From Ensifer sesbaniae (lineage in GTDB: Bacteria; Pseudomonadota; Alphaproteobacteria; Rhizobiales; Rhizobiaceae): a stretch of DNA of 64,000 nt. Each line of letters begins with the position of its first letter. Position 1 is the stretch's first letter. Location: contig NZ_JABEKU010000003.1 in assembly GCF_013283665.1 (NCBI RefSeq), forward strand, positions 377,706-441,705. The letters are read 5' to 3'. The notes below the pieces were generated by a model. It did not search any database and was not told the DNA's origin. It worked only from the letters and a program-made list of their open reading frames with translations. Position numbers and translations under genes: made by a program. Shown in pieces: positions 34,230 through 43,750 of this stretch.

Positions 34230-36944
34230 TTATGCCTCGTAGACGCCGTGGCAGTGCTTGTACTTCTTGCCGGAACCGCAGGGGCAAAGTTCGTTGCGCG
34301 AGACCTTGCCCCAAGTCGACGGATCCTTCGCATCGCGTTGCACGGGAGCGGGGGCGAGAAGCGTTCCAGCGCCGCCACCGAAATCGTCTTCGCCGGTCAG
34401 CGGATCGATATGGTGGCCATGCATGACCGGCGGTGCCGGCTGCGGCGCTTCGGCTGCTTCGCGCACCAGTTCGACGCGCATGAGTTGTGCGGTTACCGCC
34501 TGGCGCAGGTTGCCGAGCAGGGCCTGGAACAGTTCGAAGGCCTCGGACTTGTATTCCTGCAGCGGATCGCGCTGTGCGTAGCCGCGGAAGCCGATGACCG
34601 AGCGCAGGTGGTCGAGGTTGACGATATGCTCGCGCCAGAGATGGTCGAGCGTCTGCAGCACGACCGAGCGTTCGACATATTGCATGATCTCGAGGCCGAA
34701 GCGTTCGGCGCGATCTGCCGCTTCCTTCTCGGCAGCGGCGGTGACGCGTTCGAGAATATCGGCCTCGTCGATGCCCTCCTCGGCAGCCCATTCAACGACC
34801 GGCAGGTCGAGATTGAGGTATTGCTGAACGTCGGCCTTCAGGCCCTCGACGTCCCACTGCTCGGCGTAGGCGCGCTCTGGGATGCGCTTGCTGACCATGT
34901 CCTCGATGACTTCGGTGCGCATATCGGTCACGGTTTCCGTGACGTTTTCGGCATCCATCAGCTCAATGCGCTGCTCGAAGATCACCTTGCGCTGATCGTT
35001 GAGAACGTCGTCGTATTTCAGGAGGTTCTTGCGGATGTCGAAGTTGCGCGCTTCGACCTTCTTCTGGGCGCGCTCGAGCGCCTTGTTGATCCAGGGATGG
35101 ACGATCGCTTCGCCTTCCTTGAGGCCGAGCTTCTGCAGCATGCTGTCCATGCGGTCAGAGCCGAAGATGCGCATCAGGTCGTCCTGGAGCGACAGATAGA
35201 ACTTCGAACGGCCCGGGTCGCCCTGACGACCGGAACGGCCGCGAAGCTGGTTGTCGATGCGGCGGCTCTCGTGACGCTCGGTCGCGAGAACGTAGAGGCC
35301 GCCGGCAGCAAGCGCCTGCTCCTTCAGCTTCTGCACTTCGGCGCGGATCGCTTCGATGCGCTGGTCGCGCTCCGGACCCGGTTCGACGTCGGCAAGCTCC
35401 TGCTGGATGCGCATGTCGACGTTGCCGCCGAGCTGGATGTCGGTACCGCGACCAGCCATGTTGGTGGCGATCGTGACCGCACCCGGCACGCCGGCCTGAG
35501 CGACGATGAAGGCTTCCTGCTCGTGATAGCGGGCGTTCAGGACCTGGAACTTGCCGAATCCGGACTTCTTGAGGAGATCGGCAAGCTGTTCGGATTTTTC
35601 GATCGAGGTCGTGCCGACCAGCATCGGCTGGCCGCGCTCATGTGCCGACTTGATCTCGTCGATGATGGCTTTCAGCTTTTCGCCCTGGGTACGATAGACC
35701 TCGTCGTCCTCGTCGATACGCTTGATCGGCAGGTTGGTCGGCACTTCGACCACTTCGAGGCCGTAGATGTTGCCGAACTCTTCCGCTTCGGTCGCCGCCG
35801 TACCGGTCATGCCTGCAAGCTTGGAATACATGCGGAAATAGTTCTGGAAGGTGATCGAGGCGAGCGTCTGGTTCTCGGGCTGGATCTGCACCTTTTCCTT
35901 GGCTTCGAGCGCCTGGTGCTGGCCTTCGGAATAGCGCCGTCCCGGCATCATGCGGCCGGTGAACTCGTCGATGATGACGATCTCGCCGTTGCGGACGATG
36001 TAGTCCTTGTCGCGGGTGAAGAGCTTGTGGGCCTTCAACGCGTTGTTGACGTGATGGACGATCGCGACGTTTTCGATGTCGTAGAGCGTTTCACCCTTCA
36101 GGAGACCCGCCTGACGCAGCAGGTTCTCAAGCTTCTCCGTGCCTTCTTCCGAAAAGTTGGCGGAGCGTTGCTTCTCGTCGATTTCATAGTCCTCGGGCGA
36201 AAGCAGCGGGATGAAATCGTTGATCGTGTTGTAGAGATCGGAGCGGTCGTCGAGCGGACCGGAGATGATCAGCGGCGTGCGGGCTTCGTCGACCAGGATC
36301 GAGTCCACCTCGTCGACGATGGCGAAGAAGTGACCGCGCTGGACCATCTGTCCGCGTTCGTACTTCATGTTGTCGCGCAGATAGTCGAAGCCGAGTTCGT
36401 TGTTGGTCGCATAGGTGATGTCGCAGGCGTAGGCGTCGCGGCGCTGCTCGTCGGTCAGGCCGTGGACGATGACGCCGGTCGTCATGCCGAGGAAGCCGTA
36501 GATGCGGCCCATGGTGCCGGCGTCGCGCTGGGCGAGGTAGTCGTTGACAGTGACGACGTGTACGCCCTTGCCGGCAAGTGCATTGAGGTAGACGGGGAGG
36601 GTCGCGACGAGGGTCTTGCCTTCACCGGTCTTCATTTCGGCGATCGCGCGTTCGTGCAGGATCATGCCGCCGATGAGCTGGACGTCAAACGGGCGCAGGC
36701 CGAGGACGCGGCGAGCGGCTTCGCGCACGACCGCAAAGGCCGGTACCAGGAGATCGTCGAGCGTCTTGCCCTCTTCCAGCTGCTTGCGGAATTGCACCGT
36801 CTTGGCTGCGAGCGCCTCATCCGACAAAGCCTTCGTTTCGGCTTCAAGAGCGTTGATGGCATCCACCCGACCCTGGTAGCCGCGGACGCGGCGATCATTG
36901 GCGGAACCAAACAACTTGCGGGCTAGGCCGCCGAGACTGACCAT
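34230..36944 (-). CDS. secA: Preprotein translocase ATPase SecA
   Basis: A 904-residue motor ATPase that drives proteins through SecYEG. Walker [15 protein letters not shown] near residue 106, [12 protein letters not shown]alker B near 212, the preprotein-crosslinking and NBD2 domains with [15 protein letters not shown] and the helicase motif [14 protein letters not shown] near 500, [27 protein letters not shown] near 585, and the C-terminal zinc tail [14 protein letters not shown] for SecB/phospholipid contact. Start ATG 36944 ([13 protein letters not shown]); the further open frame upstream lacks ribosome signals. Divergent from the parvulin gene. Confidence 0.97.
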   Translation of the reverse strand: MVSLGGLARKLFGSANDRRVRGYQGRVDAINALEAETKALSDEALAAKTVQFRKQLEEGKTLDDLLVPAFAVVREAARRVLGLRPFDVQLIGGMILHERAIAEMKTGEGKTLVATLPVYLNALAGKGVHVVTVNDYLAQRDAGTMGRIYGFLGMTTGVIVHGLTDEQRRDAYACDITYATNNELGFDYLRDNMKYERGQMVQRGHFFAIVDEVDSILVDEARTPLIISGPLDDRSDLYNTINDFIPLLSPEDYEIDEKQRSANFSEEGTEKLENLLRQAGLLKGETLYDIENVAIVHHVNNALKAHKLFTRDKDYIVRNGEIVIIDEFTGRMMPGRRYSEGQHQALEAKEKVQIQPENQTLASITFQNYFRMYSKLAGMTGTAATEAEEFGNIYGLEVVEVPTNLPIKRIDEDDEVYRTQGEKLKAIIDEIKSAHERGQPMLVGTTSIEKSEQLADLLKKSGFGKFQVLNARYHEQEAFIVAQAGVPGAVTIATNMAGRGTDIQLGGNVDMRIQQELADVEPGPERDQRIEAIRAEVQKLKEQALAAGGLYVLATERHESRRIDNQLRGRSGRQGDPGRSKFYLSLQDDLMRIFGSDRMDSMLQKLGLKEGEAIVHPWINKALERAQKKVEARNFDIRKNLLKYDDVLNDQRKVIFEQRIELMDAENVTETVTDMRTEVIEDMVSKRIPERAYAEQWDVEGLKADVQQYLNLDLPVVEWAAEEGIDEADILERVTAAAEKEAADRAERFGLEIMQYVERSVVLQTLDHLWREHIVNLDHLRSVIGFRGYAQRDPLQEYKSEAFELFQALLGNLRQAVTAQLMRVELVREAAEAPQPAPPVMHGHHIDPLTGEDDFGGGAGTLLAPAPVQRDAKDPSTWGKVSRNELCPCGSGKKYKHCHGVYEA

Positions 36945-37187
36945 ACGGATGGTCCTTTCTTTTTTGTTGCCTGGGGTCCCATGGCCGCGCCGCAAAAACC
37001 GCGCAATGCCGCGAAACGCCCGGAAACTGTTCTGGACGCGAGGTTGCGTGACAGATAAGAGGGGGGTCGAATTATGTCAACGCACTTGCGCTGCCGGACG
37101 GCTACAGAACCGCCACATTCTGGTGGTGTGCAGCCGCTACGAGCCGGACGCAATCGCGCGGAAGGCCAAAGTGAAAGGTTAGTGAGC

Positions 37188-38054
37188 ATGTCCAAGTTGA
37201 AAACCCTGGCTGCTGCGGCACTGGTTGCGGCGATGGCCGCTCATGGTGGCGCGCGGGCGGAAGACGCCGATCCGGTGATCGCCAAGGTTGGCGGCGAGGA
37301 AGTGCATCAGTCGGAGCTCAATCTCGCACTGGGCGGCCTTGACCCGCAGCTTCAGCAGATGCCGGAAGAGCAGAAGCGCGCCGCCGCGCTGTCGGCGATC
37401 ATCGACGTCAAGCTCCTGTCGAAGACGGCCGAAAAGGAAGGTCTGCAGGATGATGCGACCTTCAAGCAGCGCGTCGCCTACCTGACCGCGCGCGAACTGC
37501 ACAACGCCTACTTCAAGAAGCACGTGGTCGACGCGATCACAAAGGAAGAGGTGAAGGCGCGCTACGACAAGGAGATCGCGGCGATCCCGGCGCAGGAAGA
37601 GGTGAAGGCTCGCCATATCCTGGTCAAGACCGAGGACGAGGCCAAGGAAATCATCAAGGAACTCGACGCCGGCAAGAGCTTCGTCGAACTGGCCAAGGCG
37701 AAGTCTTCCGATCCGAACAAGGACGATGGCGGCGATCTCGGCTACTTCACCAAGGGCCGCATGGTGCCGGAATTCGAAACGGCTGCCTTCGCTCTCGAAA
37801 AGGGCGCCTACACCAAGACCCCGGTCAAGACGCAGTTCGGCTTCCACGTGATCCTGATCGAAGACAAGCGCCCGCAAGCTCCGCCGACGCTGGAGCAGGT
37901 CGAACCGCAGGTTCGTCAGCTTGTCATGCGTGACAAATACGTTGAGCTGCTTGCTGCCGCCAAGAAGGATGCAAGCGTCGAGATTTCCGATCCGGCCCTG
38001 AAGAAGGCCTATGACGAGGCCAACAAGGCGCAGGGAACTCAGGAAGCCAAGTAA
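37188..38054 (+). CDS. Periplasmic parvulin-type peptidyl-prolyl isomerase
   Basis: A 288-residue SurA/PrsA-like chaperone: signal peptide at residues 1-25 (KTLAAAALVAAMAAHGGARA), an N-terminal SurA-like helical domain, and a parvulin domain at about 140-230 with VKARHILVKTEDEAKEIIKEL, FVELAKAKSSDPNKDDGGDLGYF and the QFGFHVILIEDKR motif. Start at ATG 37188, nine bases after AAAGG. Export substrates probably outer-membrane or secreted proteins; the neighbour secA handles their translocation, so the pairing is functionally sensible. Confidence 0.92.
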   Translation: MSKLKTLAAAALVAAMAAHGGARAEDADPVIAKVGGEEVHQSELNLALGGLDPQLQQMPEEQKRAAALSAIIDVKLLSKTAEKEGLQDDATFKQRVAYLTARELHNAYFKKHVVDAITKEEVKARYDKEIAAIPAQEEVKARHILVKTEDEAKEIIKELDAGKSFVELAKAKSSDPNKDDGGDLGYFTKGRMVPEFETAAFALEKGAYTKTPVKTQFGFHVILIEDKRPQAPPTLEQVEPQVRQLVMRDKYVELLAAAKKDASVEISDPALKKAYDEANKAQGTQEAK

Positions 38055-38062
38055 ATTCGATC

Positions 38063-38138
38063 GGCAGGTCCTGCCCTTGGCGGGGCCTGCCATCACCGCT
38101 TTTTGCTGATGCCCGGCGGTGAAAACCGTTCGGGCATT
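38063..38138 (+). terminator. Two hairpins downstream of the parvulin gene
   Basis: First stem GGCAGGTCCTGCC / GGCGGGGCCTGCC (38063-38091, two G-U pairs), then a run GCTTTTTG; a second hairpin ATGCCCG-GGT...ACC-CGGGCAT spans 38109-38137. The T-run after stem one fits an intrinsic terminator. Confidence 0.55.
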
Positions 38139-38273
38139 TGTCGCAAGATGGATCGGGAGCGGGTTCGGTTGTAAACCGCTCCAGATCTTTGTTCTTACGC
38201 ATTTCCTGACGGAAGGCCGCTGCGCAGCTTTCCTGGAAGTGCCTTGGTCCCAACACGTCACAGCAGGTTTCCC

Positions 38274-39515
38274 ATGTCCGGCTCAGTCTCCCCGCTCGCT
38301 CCGAAAACCTTCGCCGAAATGCCGTCCCTACGCGGTGTCCGCATGGCGACCGCTGCCGCCGGCATCAAGTACAAGAACCGCACCGACGTGCTGATGATGG
38401 TGTTCGACAAGCCGGCCGCCGCCGCCGGCGTTTTCACCCGCTCCAAGTGCCCGTCCGCTCCGGTCGATTTCTGCCGCCAGAACCTTGCCGGCGGCGTCGC
38501 CCGCGCCGTCGTCGTCAACTCCGGCAACGCCAATGCCTTCACCGGCAAGAAGGGACGCGAGGCGACGGAGCTGACCGCGAAGTCGGCGGCGAAGGCTGTC
38601 GGCTGCAAGGAAAGCGAAGTGTTCCTCGCTTCCACGGGCGTCATCGGCGAGCCGCTTGATGCAACCAAGTTCGCCGGCGTGCTCGACGATTTGGCTGTTG
38701 CCGGCAAGGAAGATTTCTGGTTCGAAGCCGCCAAGGCGATCATGACGACGGACACCTATCCGAAGGTCGCGACCCGCACGGCCGAGATCGGCGGCGTCAA
38801 GGTCACGATCAACGGCATTGCCAAGGGCGCCGGCATGATCGCGCCCGACATGGCGACCATGCTCTCCTTCGTGGTGACCGACGCAGACATTGCCCCGGCA
38901 GCGCTGCAGGCTCTGCTTTCGGCCGGCGTCGGCCCGACCTTCAACTCGGTCACCGTCGACAGCGACACCTCGACCTCCGACACGCTGATGCTCTTTGCGA
39001 CGGGTGCGGCGGCAGTCGATGGGCAACCCGCAATCGCCGACGCGGCCGATCCGCGCCTTGACGCCTTCCGCCTGGCGCTGAACGACCTGCTGCGCGACCT
39101 GGCGCTTCAGGTTGTGCGTGATGGCGAAGGCGCGCGCAAGATGGTCGAAGTCACGGTCGAAGGCGCTGAGAACGACGCGGCGGCCAAGCGCATCGCGCTC
39201 TCCATCGCCAACTCGCCGCTCGTCAAGACCGCCGTCGCCGGCGAGGACGCCAATTGGGGGCGCGTGGTCATGGCTGTCGGCAAGTCCGGTGAGATGGCCG
39301 AACGCGATCGGCTGGCGATTTGGTTCGGCGATGTGCGCGTGGCCGTCGAAGGCGAGCGTGATCCCACCTATTCGGAAGCGGCAGCCACTGCCGTCATGAA
39401 GGCCGAGGACATCGCCATCCGCGTCGACATGGGCCTCGGGTCCGGCCGCGCTACGGTCTATACCTGCGACCTGACGAAGGAATATGTCGAGATCAACGGC
39501 GACTACCGGAGCTGA
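38274..39515 (+). CDS. argJ: Bifunctional ornithine acetyltransferase / N-acetylglutamate synthase
   Basis: A 413-residue Ntn-hydrolase-type enzyme that makes N-acetylglutamate and recycles acetyl groups from N-acetylornithine. The autoproteolysis site is in [17 protein letters not shown] near residue 196, where cleavage before the threonine creates the beta chain. [14 protein letters not shown] and [16 protein letters not shown] are conserved. Start at ATG 38274 ([13 protein letters not shown]). A family-C repeat follows the stop; a GNAT gene and mutT follow on the same strand. Confidence 0.96.
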   Translation: MSGSVSPLAPKTFAEMPSLRGVRMATAAAGIKYKNRTDVLMMVFDKPAAAAGVFTRSKCPSAPVDFCRQNLAGGVARAVVVNSGNANAFTGKKGREATELTAKSAAKAVGCKESEVFLASTGVIGEPLDATKFAGVLDDLAVAGKEDFWFEAAKAIMTTDTYPKVATRTAEIGGVKVTINGIAKGAGMIAPDMATMLSFVVTDADIAPAALQALLSAGVGPTFNSVTVDSDTSTSDTLMLFATGAAAVDGQPAIADAADPRLDAFRLALNDLLRDLALQVVRDGEGARKMVEVTVEGAENDAAAKRIALSIANSPLVKTAVAGEDANWGRVVMAVGKSGEMAERDRLAIWFGDVRVAVEGERDPTYSEAAATAVMKAEDIAIRVDMGLGSGRATVYTCDLTKEYVEINGDYRS

Positions 39516-39533
39516 GGTTCCGGTCCAGCCTGA

Positions 39534-39636
39534 CTATAGCGCCGCGCGTCTCACCAGACGCGCAAAGGTCGCTGTAGAACTTTGATTTTCTACATGCCTC
39601 CTTAAATCGTGGTCGATTTGAGGAGGCATGCAGTAG
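39534..39636. repeat. Intergenic repeat family C, copy 1
   Basis: Composite hairpin element: CTATAGCG...CGCTGTAG outer arms enclosing GCGCGTCT-cacc-AGACGCGC, a 15-base linker, then a second long hairpin from CATGCCTCC to GGAGGCATG. It is about 70 percent alike to the copy at 56769-56875 by eye, including GCGCAAAGGTCGCTGTAG and the terminal CATGCAGTAG. Confidence 0.75.
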
Positions 39637-39646
39637 GGGTAACAAG

Positions 39647-40462
39647 ATGACATCGAGTGATACCCGGCCGGCGGGCAACGTCGCGGCCGAAGGTGGGGAA
39701 GCGGTAATGGTTGATCTCCCGAGCGTGCGCCGTCTCGAAGCCGTGGGCTTCCGGGCTTGGCCGGCAGCGTCAGTGCAATATGACGGCAGCTGGCTGATCC
39801 GGCTCAATGCTGGGCATGATTCCAAGCGTCTCAACTCCGTCAACCCGCTCGATCCATCCGACTATCGCGACATCCCGGCGCGCCTTGAAAAGGCGGCCAG
39901 GCGTTTTGCCGACTACGGTCGATCCCTGACCGTGCGCCAGACGCCGCTGACCCCGCCGCAACTCGTTGCCCATATGGATGCGGAAGGCTGGACGGCATTC
40001 AGTCGCAGCCTGGTGATGACGACCGATCTTGCCGAGCGTGAATTCGGCGGCGGCATTGACCATCTGCCGATCAAGGACACCGGCCGCTTCGTCGATGCCT
40101 GTATCGGTATCGCCAAGGGCGATCCGAAGAGAAAGGCCGCGCTCGCCGAGATCATCAGTGCGATCAAGCCGGAAAGCGGCCTCTTCCTGTTCGAAGATGC
40201 CGAGACCGGGCCTACCGCCGTGGCTCTCGTCGTTCAGGACAACGATCTCGCCGGCATCATGCAGTTTGCCGTGGACGCACGGGTCCGCGGGCGCGGCGTC
40301 GGCAAGGCGATGCTCGACGTCTGCTTGCGTTGGGCGCGGCTGCGCGGCGCCAGGAAAGCCTGGCTGCAGGTCGAGGCGGAGAACAGCGCGGCGCTGGCAC
40401 TCTATCGTGGCGCCGGTTTCTCCGAAGTCTACAGCTACATCTACAGAGCGCCTGGGGCTTGA
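39647..40462 (+). CDS. GNAT family N-acetyltransferase
   Basis: A 271-residue acetyltransferase. The acetyl-CoA-binding motif VRGRGVGKAMLDVCLRWARLRGARKAWLQVEAENSAALALYRGAGF lies near residues 208-254, in the C-terminal GNAT domain. The N-terminal half (RRLEAVGFRAWPAASVQYDGSWLIRL) belongs to a rhizobial family. Alternative ATG 39707 (MVDLPSVRRLEAVGF) has a better GGGGAAG ribosome signal and may be the true start, 251 residues. Five bases upstream of mutT, so co-transcribed. Substrate unknown. Confidence 0.85.
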   Translation: MTSSDTRPAGNVAAEGGEAVMVDLPSVRRLEAVGFRAWPAASVQYDGSWLIRLNAGHDSKRLNSVNPLDPSDYRDIPARLEKAARRFADYGRSLTVRQTPLTPPQLVAHMDAEGWTAFSRSLVMTTDLAEREFGGGIDHLPIKDTGRFVDACIGIAKGDPKRKAALAEIISAIKPESGLFLFEDAETGPTAVALVVQDNDLAGIMQFAVDARVRGRGVGKAMLDVCLRWARLRGARKAWLQVEAENSAALALYRGAGFSEVYSYIYRAPGA

Positions 40463-40466
40463 GGTC

Positions 40467-40880
40467 ATGGACGTCAACGGAAAGAAGATCGTGCTCGTTG
40501 CCGCCTGTGCTCTGGTCGATGCCGACGGCCGTATCCTGCTGGCGCAGCGGCCGGAAGGCAAATCGCTGGCCGGTCTATGGGAGTTTCCGGGCGGCAAGGT
40601 CGAGGCCGGCGAGACGCCCGAGGAAACCCTGATCCGTGAATTGGACGAGGAACTCGGCATCCGCACCAAGGTCGCCTGTCTCGCGCCGCTGACCTTCGCC
40701 AGTCACACCTATGAGGACTTCCATTTGCTGATGCCGCTCTATATCTGCCGGCGTTACGAAGGGGTGGCGACGGGGAGGGAAGGCCAGGCGATCAAATGGG
40801 TGCGGCCGAAGGCCTTGCGCGACTATCCGATGCCGCCGGCGGACGAGCCGTTGATACCATTTCTTATGGATTTGCTCTGA
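40467..40880 (+). CDS. mutT: 8-oxo-dGTP diphosphatase, MutT
   Basis: A 137-residue Nudix hydrolase removing oxidised dGTP to prevent A:T to C:G transversions. The Nudix box GGKVEAGETPEETLIRELDEELGI is complete at about residues 38-61; FPGGKVE and the C-terminal AIKWVRPKALRDYPMPPADEPLI are typical of bacterial MutT. ATG 40467 has GAGG six bases upstream. The frame is open further 5' within the GNAT gene and that extension is rejected. Confidence 0.94.
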   Translation: MDVNGKKIVLVAACALVDADGRILLAQRPEGKSLAGLWEFPGGKVEAGETPEETLIRELDEELGIRTKVACLAPLTFASHTYEDFHLLMPLYICRRYEGVATGREGQAIKWVRPKALRDYPMPPADEPLIPFLMDLL

Positions 40881-40896
40881 ACCTACCCGAAATCTG

Positions 40897-40915
40897 ATCG
40901 ATTATTAATCGATCG
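40897..40915. promoter_or_regulatory. 19-base AT-rich palindrome downstream of mutT
   Basis: GATCGATTA-T-TAATCGATC is a perfect inverted repeat with nine-base arms and a single-base centre. It is 17 bases after the mutT stop and 190 bases before the small membrane protein gene. A one-base loop makes a hairpin poor, so an operator is as likely as a terminator. Confidence 0.4.
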
Positions 40916-41104
40916 TTTATCTCCCTCGCGCAAAGATAGCTCAATTCATTTTCGGTACGCATAGTTGGTGAACGGCGTATTGATTTCAGGCAGTAGGGTG
41001 GAACCAAGCTTGGGAAGGGCGCTTGCGTTCGCCGTGCTTTGTGCGTTTGTGAGGCTGGGATGGTGGACGACGATTTCTGGAGCACGGTTCAGGAAAAGGA
41101 TCTG

Positions 41105-41380
41105 ATGAACAATCAGTCCCGCCGGACGGGTGTGCTCAATCTGTCCCTGCTGTTTGGAACGGCAGTGATCGCGCTGACGCTGATCCTCACGCCGATGCTG
41201 TCTTCAAAGAACGACAGGCGCATCATGGCGAACACGCCCGTCGACTACGACAACATTTCCACCGGCTCCATCCCTTCGAGCGGGACTACCAAGCGCTACA
41301 CGGTACGGCGCAGCGTGCTGCAGGAAATGCCTGGGGCGGTCTGCATCATCGATGCGGACGGCCGCAAGAGCGGGTGCTGA
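41105..41380 (+). CDS. Small membrane protein upstream of the Flp pilin
   Basis: A 91-residue protein with one transmembrane helix (residues 13-32, NLSLLFGTAVIALTLILTP) and a polar C-terminal region ending KSGC. I chose ATG 41105 because AAAGGA precedes it; an upstream ATG at 41060 is in frame. It lies 57 bases upstream of the pilin gene on the same strand and may be expressed with it. No function is known to me; related small proteins occur next to Flp pilins in rhizobia. Confidence 0.7.
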   Translation: MNNQSRRTGVLNLSLLFGTAVIALTLILTPMLSSKNDRRIMANTPVDYDNISTGSIPSSGTTKRYTVRRSVLQEMPGAVCIIDADGRKSGC

Positions 41381-41437
41381 CCTAACGCCATCCGGGTTTT
41401 CCGGTGCGTTTCGGAACACGAACCAGACTGGGGACGC

Positions 41438-41611
41438 ATGGAAAAGCTGAGACGCCTCTTTCGCGACGCAAGCGCTGCCACCGCGGTCGAGTATGGCCTC
41501 ATCGCTGCCATCATCTCCGTCAGCCTGCTTCTTGGTCTCGAACAGGTCCGCGACGCGCTCACCGCCGTCCTCAACCTGCTGGCGACGACATTCCAGAACG
41601 CACAGGTCTGA
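41438..41611 (+). CDS. Flp/Fap family type IVb pilin
   Basis: A 57-residue class III prepilin. A short basic leader (MEKLRRLFRDASA) precedes the hydrophobic core ATAVEYGLIAAIISVSLLLGL carrying the EY pair that defines Flp pilins. The residue expected before the prepilin-peptidase cut (normally Gly) is Ala. No tad/cpa assembly or prepilin peptidase gene is nearby, so the pilin must rely on a locus elsewhere. Found by reading the sequence directly; start ATG 41438 follows GGGGACGC. Confidence 0.85.
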   Translation: MEKLRRLFRDASAATAVEYGLIAAIISVSLLLGLEQVRDALTAVLNLLATTFQNAQV

Positions 41612-41644
41612 AGACCTCGCCGGAACGAACGCCGCCGTCGTCCG

Positions 41645-42523
41645 TCAGAGCGGCTGCTCCTTCGTGCCGAGTGCAGTCGAAAGCCGCTGCTTCGCCGAGC
41701 CTGGTTTCAACGGCTTCTGCTGGCTTTCATGCGGTGCCCAGCCGGACAGGTAGATGATCGAGAATGTCGCGCGAACGCGGCCGTCCGGGTCGGAGAAACG
41801 TTCGGCATAGATTTCCGCGGCCCGCAGGAAGAAGCGCCGCGAGACGGGCACGCGGCTTCGTGCCGTGAGTGGACTGGTCATGCCCATGGCGCGCAAGTCG
41901 CGGATCAGGGCAAACAGCGAATCGTAACGCACCGTGTAGGTTTCTGTGTCGGCGACCGGCAGCGCGAAACCGGCGCGTTGCAGCAGGGCGCCGATATCAC
42001 GGACGTCGGCGAAGGGAATGACTCGCGGACTGGCGCCGCCCGTCAGCTCCGCCTCGGCGGCCAGAAGCGCCTCGCGCAGTTCCTGCAGCGTGCCGCTGCC
42101 GGGGATGGCGGCGAGAAAGAGCCCGTCGGGTTGCAGCGCCCGACGAACCTGGATGAAGGCGCCCGGCGTGTCATTGGTCAGGTGCAGGGACAGCGGCGAA
42201 ACCACCAGGTTGAAGCTCTCCGCTTCGCCCGGAACCTCTTCGAGCGAGGCGATCGTTACCGGTGCCTGGTCGGAGCCAAAACGCGCATCCGTTTCCACGC
42301 GCTCAACGGCACCGATCTTGCCGGTTGCCATGAGGTTCCGCGCCGTTTGCCCGGTATAGCCGTGCAGTTCCAGCGCGCGGTCGAAGTGACGTTCGACCAC
42401 GCTGACCCGTTCGGCGAGTTCCTGTGCGACGATATCGAGAAGGAAGCCGGCTTTCGGATCGGCGTTTCTGAGCGCTCTTGCCCGATGTGCCTCAACGAGG
42501 CTCTGGTCAAAGATTTTTTCCAC
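41645..42523 (-). CDS. SAM-dependent methyltransferase, NDUFAF5-like
   Basis: A 292-residue methyltransferase-fold protein resembling the mitochondrial complex I assembly factor NDUFAF5 and BioC: IFDQSLVEAHRARALRNADPKAGFLLDIVAQEL start, HFDRALELHGYTGQTARNL in place of a clean GxGxG motif, FNLVVSPLSLHLTNDTPGAFIQVRRALQPDGLFLAAIPG, and a C-terminal YTVRYDSLFALIRDLRAMGMT block. NDUFAF5 hydroxylates an Arg of NDUFS7, so a role in complex I maturation is possible here. Start is GTG 42523 with GGAG upstream. Divergent from comF. Confidence 0.85.
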   Translation of the reverse strand: MEKIFDQSLVEAHRARALRNADPKAGFLLDIVAQELAERVSVVERHFDRALELHGYTGQTARNLMATGKIGAVERVETDARFGSDQAPVTIASLEEVPGEAESFNLVVSPLSLHLTNDTPGAFIQVRRALQPDGLFLAAIPGSGTLQELREALLAAEAELTGGASPRVIPFADVRDIGALLQRAGFALPVADTETYTVRYDSLFALIRDLRAMGMTSPLTARSRVPVSRRFFLRAAEIYAERFSDPDGRVRATFSIIYLSGWAPHESQQKPLKPGSAKQRLSTALGTKEQPL

Positions 42524-42581
42524 GATACTGTCTCCGCAAGCTCGCCAGCAAAGAGACCTTCGGAGGTTCAAAGTCAACAGC

Positions 42582-43358
42582 ATGGCATGGGAGAGACCGC
42601 GGTTTCCGGAGGAGGGGTGGGGGCGCGTTCTGCGGGGGCTCGTCTTCGGGGTCGTCGATCTCGTTTATCCGCCAGTCTGCTGCGGCTGCGGCCGAATGGT
42701 TGGCAATCATCGCGCGGTTTGCGCGCCTTGCTGGTCGACCCTGCCGCTGATCGAGCGCCCCTATTGTGATGTTCTCGGGACACCGTTTTCGGTCGACCAT
42801 GGGCCGGGCTCGGTTTCGCCGGAAGCCATTGCCAATCCGCCCGCATTCGATCGTCTGCGGTCGGTCGCAATCCATGAGGGCATCGCCCGCGATCTGGTGC
42901 ATGGGCTGAAGTATCGCGACCGCACCGATCTCGCGCCGATGATGGCGGAGTGGATGATCCGGGCGAGCGATGGTGCGGTGGCCTCGGCCGACGCGATCGT
43001 TCCGGTGCCATTGCATGCCTTTCGGCTCTGGAGGCGCAGGTTCAACCAATCGGCGGAACTGGCACGGGCCATAGCGCGGCTCTCCGGCAGGCCTTACCAG
43101 GCCGATGTGCTCATGCGTATCCGACGCACGAGCCGGCAGGTGGGTCTTGCCCGGCAGGCCCGTGAAGACAATGTGCGCGGCGCCTTCGCGGTCTCGGAAA
43201 GCGGCAAAGCGGGTCTCCGTGGGAAAAGCGTCGTTCTCGTAGACGATGTATATACGACCGGTGCAACCGTCTCGGCAGCGACCCGCGCGCTGAAACGGGC
43301 GGGAGCCGGGCCGGTCACGGTTTTGACCTTTGCAAGAGCCATATCCGGTCCTATATGA
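42582..43358 (+). CDS. ComF family phosphoribosyltransferase-like protein
   Basis: A 258-residue ComF/GntX protein. N-terminal four-cysteine zinc knuckle (VCCGCGRM...CAPCW) followed by a PRTase fold with the PRPP-binding motif GKSVVLVDDVYTTGATVSAATRALKRAG near residue 205. ComF takes part in DNA uptake in naturally competent bacteria; the family is broad and conserved in non-competent rhizobia, where its role is unknown. Followed by grxC after 47 bases. Confidence 0.92.
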   Translation: MAWERPRFPEEGWGRVLRGLVFGVVDLVYPPVCCGCGRMVGNHRAVCAPCWSTLPLIERPYCDVLGTPFSVDHGPGSVSPEAIANPPAFDRLRSVAIHEGIARDLVHGLKYRDRTDLAPMMAEWMIRASDGAVASADAIVPVPLHAFRLWRRRFNQSAELARAIARLSGRPYQADVLMRIRRTSRQVGLARQAREDNVRGAFAVSESGKAGLRGKSVVLVDDVYTTGATVSAATRALKRAGAGPVTVLTFARAISGPI

Positions 43359-43405
43359 CAATCAGTTGTCCGGCACGATTGCCGGCGAAGGAGCGAACCA
43401 GGATC

Positions 43406-43663
43406 ATGGCTTCAGTGGTCATTTATACGCGTCAGTTCTGCGGTTATTGTTCGGCCGCCAAGAAACTACTGGAAACCAAGGGCGTGTCCTTCCTCGAACA
43501 CGACGCTACCTATGATCCGACGGTTCGGCAGGTGATGATCGAGAAGGCGCACGGCGGCACGACGTTCCCGCAGATCTTCATCAACGACATCCATGTCGGC
43601 GGCTGTGACGACCTGCACGCGCTGGAACGAGCCGGCAAGCTCGACGCCATGCTTGCCGCCTGA
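43406..43663 (+). CDS. grxC: Glutaredoxin 3
   Basis: An 85-residue dithiol glutaredoxin with active site CGYC in YTRQFCGYCSAAKKLL near residues 11-14, the cis-Pro loop GGTTFPQIFINDIHVGGCDD. Reduces glutathionylated or disulfide proteins with glutathione. Start at ATG 43406, AGGA just upstream. The order comF-grxC-nitrilase-DUF1178 is widely conserved in Rhizobiales. Confidence 0.95.
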   Translation: MASVVIYTRQFCGYCSAAKKLLETKGVSFLEHDATYDPTVRQVMIEKAHGGTTFPQIFINDIHVGGCDDLHALERAGKLDAMLAA

Positions 43664-43750
43664 CGCGCCTGACGACCCGATGTTTTGCAAGTCGCTAGAG
43701 CGAGAGCGTCTGTTCGCTCTGCAGCGGCGTGCGCCAGGAGTTAAAGCAAG

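Noticed and set aside
34221..36926. 901-codon open frame on the plus strand opposite secA
   Set aside because: It mirrors secA over its full length; long antisense frames are expected in GC-rich genomes. The translation has no recognisable domain, while secA has every family motif.
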